This document shows positions 61,673 to 64,000 of a stretch of DNA of 64,000 bases, one piece after another. This stretch comes from Thermoguttaceae bacterium (GTDB lineage: Bacteria; Planctomycetota; Planctomycetia; Pirellulales; Thermoguttaceae). The notes beneath the pieces were generated by a model. It made no database searches. It saw nothing but the letters and a program-made list of their open reading frames with translations, and had not been told where the DNA came from. Position 1 is the stretch's first letter, and every line of letters begins with the position of its first letter. The stretch lies in NCBI GenBank assembly GCA_017408405.1, contig JAFQUP010000025.1, forward strand, positions 1 to 64,000, in the 5' to 3' direction. Made by a program: the position numbers and the translations under genes.

Positions 61673-62440
61673 ATGAAAAAACGCATCAACAGCACTCAGC
61701 GCAAAAAAATCACGCGCGACAGGATCCAGATCACGGTCAGGGAAGACGCTTCCTTTGACCTGAAACTGGATCTTCGTGAAATGAAATTCCCCAGAGACGC
61801 CCGCATTATCGTTGAAGCGACCTGCGCAGGAAACGCGGAAGTAAAACGATTTGACGACATTGGGATCCTGAAAGATTTTCGCGGCGGGATCGTGACCTGC
61901 GAAAACACGCTTAGTCCGTTTCGTGCCAGTCATTTCACTTTTACTATTAAAATCGTTGACGTTCAGGAAGAAATCGGCAAGATCCTCGGTTTCGCAAAGA
62001 TCTCCGCTTCTAAAAAAGGCGGAGCGAGTCTGATTGCGCTTGAAGTGTCCGATCAGCTGGATCACATTCCATGGCAGCTTGACCTTAATGGAGATCTTCC
62101 GGCACTTCTGGTGAATGAGAAGTATTTGGGACTGGCCCGCCACCTGGAATCAGACCCGGTACTTCAGGCACTCATTCTGCCGGGAGTCTTTCGTGAAGTC
62201 ATTTTAAACGCCATCGAAGAACAGGATCCGGAGGACGATGAGCAGGTCTGGAATCATCTTCTCCGGCTGGCGGCAGAGATCCACCCTGAAAAGCTGCCGC
62301 TGCCTGAAGATGAAGACGAAGAGGAACAGAAACAGTGGGTGAAGGACGTCGTGAATGCATTCTGCGGGAAGAATCATTTTCTTGAGGTATTTCAGAAAAG
62401 CAGTTGGGCCGATGCGGAAGCAAATGACGATCAGCGGTGA
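61673..62440 (+). CDS. Unknown protein between the GHKL ATPase and DUF6339-like genes
   Basis: 255 aa. A basic start INSTQRKKITRDRIQITVRED leads into a beta-rich domain (~15-145; FDLKLDLREMKF, ARIIVEATCAGNAEVKRFD, FTFTIKIVDVQEE, GGASLIALEVSDQL). A helical half follows with an acidic loop PEDEDEEEQKQW at ~218-229. I have an uncertain memory of similar proteins beginning with an RITYTGRKRI-like motif in the same gene context; I treat that only as a hint. Cytoplasmic, no enzyme motif. Its place between two co-directional genes suggests a complex subunit. Confidence 0.75.
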   Translation: MKKRINSTQRKKITRDRIQITVREDASFDLKLDLREMKFPRDARIIVEATCAGNAEVKRFDDIGILKDFRGGIVTCENTLSPFRASHFTFTIKIVDVQEEIGKILGFAKISASKKGGASLIALEVSDQLDHIPWQLDLNGDLPALLVNEKYLGLARHLESDPVLQALILPGVFREVILNAIEEQDPEDDEQVWNHLLRLAAEIHPEKLPLPEDEDEEEQKQWVKDVVNAFCGKNHFLEVFQKSSWADAEANDDQR

Positions 62441-62465
62441 CGGATCGCGAAAGGAAACATGAAAA

Positions 62466-63221
62466 ATGAGACTCAGAAGACTGAATGAAGCAGGGATCGA
62501 CCGGTTTCGGAACCTGCTCGACGTGCTCCGTCAAACTCCGGAAATGGACATCTCGCACTGGCGGTCCGTACTGGAAGACCCGAAATTTACGGAACTGCAT
62601 GAAGAAGACGCCGATATGCCGGAGCAGAAATTCTCCACGCGCAGAGAATTTACTGAAATGTTCCGCGAACGCCTTGGACACTGCGATTCTCAGAGCTTTC
62701 AGAACGATGCCGGAATGTGGGCGTGGCTCTCCATGTTCTATTTCGACTCGGTCTGCCCGAAAAATGCCTGCGGAACAAGAAAGGTATTGAAGGACTACGC
62801 ATATATTCCAAAGGTAAAAGAACGAAATCAGGTCTTTCATTTACTTTACTCTGCCTGGCGGATCGGTGAGCTGACAGCAAAATATCAGTCTGAAAAATAC
62901 GCACAGATCTGGCTGGATGAAAACCTTTCCAATCTGGACAGCTTTACCGCCGAAACGATGAAACGCCTCTCCCTGACGCGCCTGCCCTGCTTTTTCGAAC
63001 TGATCTATCGCCTTTACTGGAACGAGCAGATGGACTGTCTGCGTCCCGGTATCTTGAAAACGCGAAAAGACGACGTCCGCTGCGGTGACCTGACGCACCG
63101 TCTGCCAAGTGTCCTGAATCAGCTTGCGGTCAATTATGATCTGCAAAATCTCACAGCCGAGCAGCTGATCCCGCTTCTTGGACCGGAGTTCCTTCCGGAT
63201 AAAGTCGGCACGAAGCCATAG
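62466..63221 (+). CDS. DUF6339-like protein
   Basis: 251 aa, with AAAGGAAA upstream of the ATG at 62466. It starts MRLRRLNEAGIDRFRNLLDVLR, has AGMWAWLSMFYFDSVCP at ~80-97, ERNQVFHLLYSAWRI at ~119-133, and ends HRLPSVLNQLAVNYDLQNLTAEQLIPLLGPEF. This layout resembles the DUF6339 family as I remember it, whose function is unknown but which is met in restriction-like and defence-type gene clusters. The protein is all-helical. It is the last gene of the row; the following gene has its own promoter at 63344. Confidence 0.7.
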   Translation: MRLRRLNEAGIDRFRNLLDVLRQTPEMDISHWRSVLEDPKFTELHEEDADMPEQKFSTRREFTEMFRERLGHCDSQSFQNDAGMWAWLSMFYFDSVCPKNACGTRKVLKDYAYIPKVKERNQVFHLLYSAWRIGELTAKYQSEKYAQIWLDENLSNLDSFTAETMKRLSLTRLPCFFELIYRLYWNEQMDCLRPGILKTRKDDVRCGDLTHRLPSVLNQLAVNYDLQNLTAEQLIPLLGPEFLPDKVGTKP

Positions 63222-63343
63222 AATGAAGACGAAGGTTCTCAAATCATGGCTTAAAATCGGACAAAAACCAGTTTTTTGCCCCAAAACCAGAAGAGAATCC
63301 GCTTAATTTATGAAAAGTAGTGAAAATTTATGGCCAGTACTCC

Positions 63344-63371
63344 TTGAAAAAAAGCGCAAGCCGGGTATAAT
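63344..63371 (+). promoter_or_regulatory. Sigma70-type promoter of the BtaA-like gene
   Basis: TTGAAA and TATAAT with 16 nt between them, about 80 nt before the ATG at 63453. It marks the right edge of the four-gene unit. Confidence 0.7.
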
Positions 63372-63452
63372 TAGTGAATGATAGTGTGAAAATATGCGAA
63401 TTTTTAAATTTGCCAGAAATTCAAATTACCAAAGACAGACAGGAATCACAAA

Positions 63453-64000
63453 ATGTCGCTTTCCGAAAAAATCAATTCCATGGTCTTTCGCCATGTTCAC
63501 GGCAACAATCTCGTCTACAATATCTGCTGGGAAGACCCTCGAATTGACCGTCAAATGCTGAATCTTCGGCCAGAAGACAACGTGTTGGTCATTACCAGTG
63601 CCGGCTGCAATTCGCTGGACTACATTTTGAAAGGCTGCCAGCATGTTTACGCGGTAGACATGAACTATCGCCAGAACGCGGTCCTTGAACTGAAAAAAGC
63701 AGCTGCGAAACTTTTGGATTACGAAGACTACTGGCAGCTGCTTGGGGAAGGCTGGCATCCAGAAGTCAAAAAACTCTACCGCGAAACTCTTCGTCCTGCT
63801 CTGCCGGAAGAATCCCGAAAATTCTGGGACAAAAAACTTTACTATTTCCAGAGTGCCAAAGTGCCCTACTACTGGCACGGAACCTCCGGATATTTCGCCC
63901 GATGGATTAACTGGTACGTTAACCGAAGCGGCTGCCGCCCCGCGGTCAATGAACTCCTGGACGCCAAAAATATCGAAGAGCAGCAGGCAATCTATCGTGA
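63453..64000 (+). CDS. BtaA-like DUF3419 protein, incomplete at the window end
   Basis: The first 182 codons are present; the gene runs off the window. Start supported by CAGGAATC upstream. Near the N-terminus NLVYNICWEDPRIDRQML and LVITSAGCNSLDYILKG match DUF3419, the SAM:diacylglycerol 3-amino-3-carboxypropyltransferase family (BtaA), with the latter as the SAM-binding loop and AVDMN after it. BtaA makes the head group of betaine lipids, which can replace phospholipids under low phosphate. Other SAM enzymes of this family exist, and the missing half prevents a firm call. Confidence 0.82.
   Translation, partial: MSLSEKINSMVFRHVHGNNLVYNICWEDPRIDRQMLNLRPEDNVLVITSAGCNSLDYILKGCQHVYAVDMNYRQNAVLELKKAAAKLLDYEDYWQLLGEGWHPEVKKLYRETLRPALPEESRKFWDKKLYYFQSAKVPYYWHGTSGYFARWINWYVNRSGCRPAVNELLDAKNIEEQQAIYR

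Noticed and set aside
1-64000. tRNA genes, rRNA genes, CRISPR arrays, insertion sequences
   Set aside because: None recognised on reading: no evenly spaced direct repeats, no transposase, no cloverleaf or ribosomal RNA signature seen. A tRNA or covariance scan would be decisive.

Overview
The window looks like chromosomal DNA of a Gram-negative planctomycete-type bacterium, probably anaerobic. The basis is the gene repertoire: DUF1080 and DUF4838 secreted proteins, a Ser/Thr kinase-TPR protein, a DUF1570-like peptidase, an exosortase-type CPBP protease, many secreted proteins recognisable only as hypothetical, a divergent DnaA, and an NfnAB-like pair. Outer-membrane proteins (autotransporter, porin, lipoprotein efflux channel) show a diderm envelope. 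The base composition is moderate with AT-rich spacers. Many genes have readable TTGACA-16/17-TATAAT type promoters and hairpin terminators. I see no tRNA, rRNA, CRISPR array, insertion sequence or clear oriC.

Layout. 0.6-7.4 kb: a large autotransporter and a large lipoprotein. 7.6-10.8 kb: a hexapeptide acyltransferase, an asparagine-synthetase-like protein lacking the glutaminase cysteine, and a small membrane protein. 11-15.6 kb: a Gfo/Idh/MocA oxidoreductase, two secreted proteins and a CAAX-type protease. 15.9-19.3 kb: a long secreted transglutaminase-like/TPR protein. 19.8-24.9 kb: a DUF1292 protein, rpmF, then fabD-fabG-acpP-fabF of type II fatty acid synthesis. 25-28.5 kb: divergent dnaA and a DUF1080 protein. 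29.4-31 kb: a metallopeptidase broken by a one-base frameshift. 31.3-33.2 kb: an RND-type outer-membrane factor. 33.7-38.3 kb: a condensation-fold acyltransferase and the kinase-TPR protein. 38.4-40.3 kb: fliQ-fliR-flhB, with flhB lacking its cytoplasmic domain. 40.5-43.5 kb: a secreted protein and guaB. 44-49.3 kb: porin, panD, a small basic protein and a DUF4838 protein. 49.5-52.4 kb: the NfnAB-like pair and a small protein. 52.4-58.4 kb: a membrane-anchored protein, der, a ThiD2-like protein, a TPR membrane protein and a sugar isomerase. 58.6-63.2 kb: a compact four-gene unit (ankyrin protein, GHKL-type ATPase, unknown, DUF6339-like). From 63.45 kb: a BtaA-like gene running off the end.

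The best candidate for an undescribed system is the unit at 58.6-63.2 kb. It lies between a terminator and the promoter of the next gene and couples a GHKL-fold ATPase with two unfamiliar partners, resembling accessory, possibly antiphage, cassettes. The second candidate is a dispersed intergenic element of about 60-105 bp in at least four copies, whose hairpin is kept by compensatory base changes. Third is a set of core-family proteins that have lost hallmark parts: the asparagine synthetase without Cys2, FlhB without its autocleavage domain, ThiE reduced to its N-terminal domain, and DnaA with altered Walker B and domain IV motifs.
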